Assembly: GCA_964493075.1 (NCBI GenBank)
Contig: CAZBNU010000264.1
Coordinates: 1 to 5,207 of the forward strand
From: SLFT01 sp964493075
Lineage (GTDB): Bacteria > Hydrogenedentota > Hydrogenedentia > Hydrogenedentales > CAITNO01
Length of the DNA: 5,207 nucleotides
Direction: 5' to 3'
The notes beneath the pieces are model-generated. The model saw only the letters and a list, made by a program, of their open reading frames with translations, was not told where the DNA came from and did no database searches. The position numbers and the translations under genes are program-made. The stretch's first letter is position 1; each line of letters opens with the position of its first letter. Below are positions 5,129 through 5,207 of this stretch, one piece after another.

Positions 5129-5207
5129 TATTTTCGATTTGTTGCTCGGGCGGCACATAGAACCGGCGGGATTGGGAGGCATCGCGCACAAAGCCGTTAA
5201 AAAGCAC
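5118..5207 (-). CDS. C-terminal end of an upstream gene (29 codons, cut by window edge)
   Basis: On the minus strand the frame entering from the right edge reads VLFNGFVRDASQSRRFYVPP, then nine polar residues, to a TGA at 5120-5118. It has protein-like composition, and its stop lies 22 nt before the radical SAM start, with a hairpin across the junction. This is the spacing of an operon partner, and the radical SAM gene has no promoter of its own in the gap. It is in a different frame from the radical SAM gene. The product is not recognised from so short a tail. An open frame of this length could occur by chance, but position and spacing favour a real gene end. Confidence 0.6.
   Translation of the reverse strand: MLFNGFVRDASQSRRFYVPPEQQIENTDS

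Noticed and set aside
5096..5191. Longer radical SAM protein starting at ATG 5191
   Set aside because: The extension (Pro/Ser/Arg-rich, no domain) would overlap the upstream gene end, and a proper RBS stands before ATG 5095.

Overview
The window suggests a Gram-negative bacterium: it holds the C-terminal end of a TolC-type outer-membrane efflux protein and a PmtA-like phospholipid N-methyltransferase. Base composition is moderately GC-rich, except for an AT-rich patch at about 1925-2095. The GGGGACA/TGTCCCC hairpins resemble REP-type repeats scattered in some PVC-group and proteobacterial genomes, but the phylum cannot be settled from this window.

Layout. (1) 1-255, + strand: 3' end of a TolC-family gene cut by the window edge, followed by a REP-like hairpin and a T-run terminator. 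(2) 384-1913, - strand: a complete Fic-family AMPylase-type protein of 509 aa with a canonical HPFEDGNGRIHR core, convergent with the efflux gene. Its upstream leader is AT-rich with a good sigma70-type promoter at 2064-2093. (3) about 2143-2537, + strand: a second, broken copy of the efflux gene's 3' end, carrying a frameshift at about 2263-2270 and the same hairpin and terminator arrangement. The two copies form a direct repeat of about 282 bp (1-282 and 2283-2564, offset 2282) that brackets the Fic gene. (4) 2603-3187, - strand: a class I SAM-dependent methyltransferase of the phospholipid N-methyltransferase type. (5) 3320-5095, - strand: a large radical SAM protein with an N-terminal cobalamin-binding-like domain. 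(6) 5118-5207, - strand: the last 29 codons of another gene, whose stop lies 22 nt before the radical SAM start.

How they fit. The right part reads as a leftward cluster: partial gene, then radical SAM/B12 enzyme, then phospholipid N-methyltransferase-like enzyme. This is consistent with synthesis or methylation of a membrane lipid, though the substrate is unknown. The left part looks like an accessory insertion: a Fic gene with its own promoter and built-in inhibitory helix, sitting between a tail of an efflux gene and a displaced, decaying duplicate of that tail. No transposase, integrase, tRNA, rRNA or CRISPR array was found.
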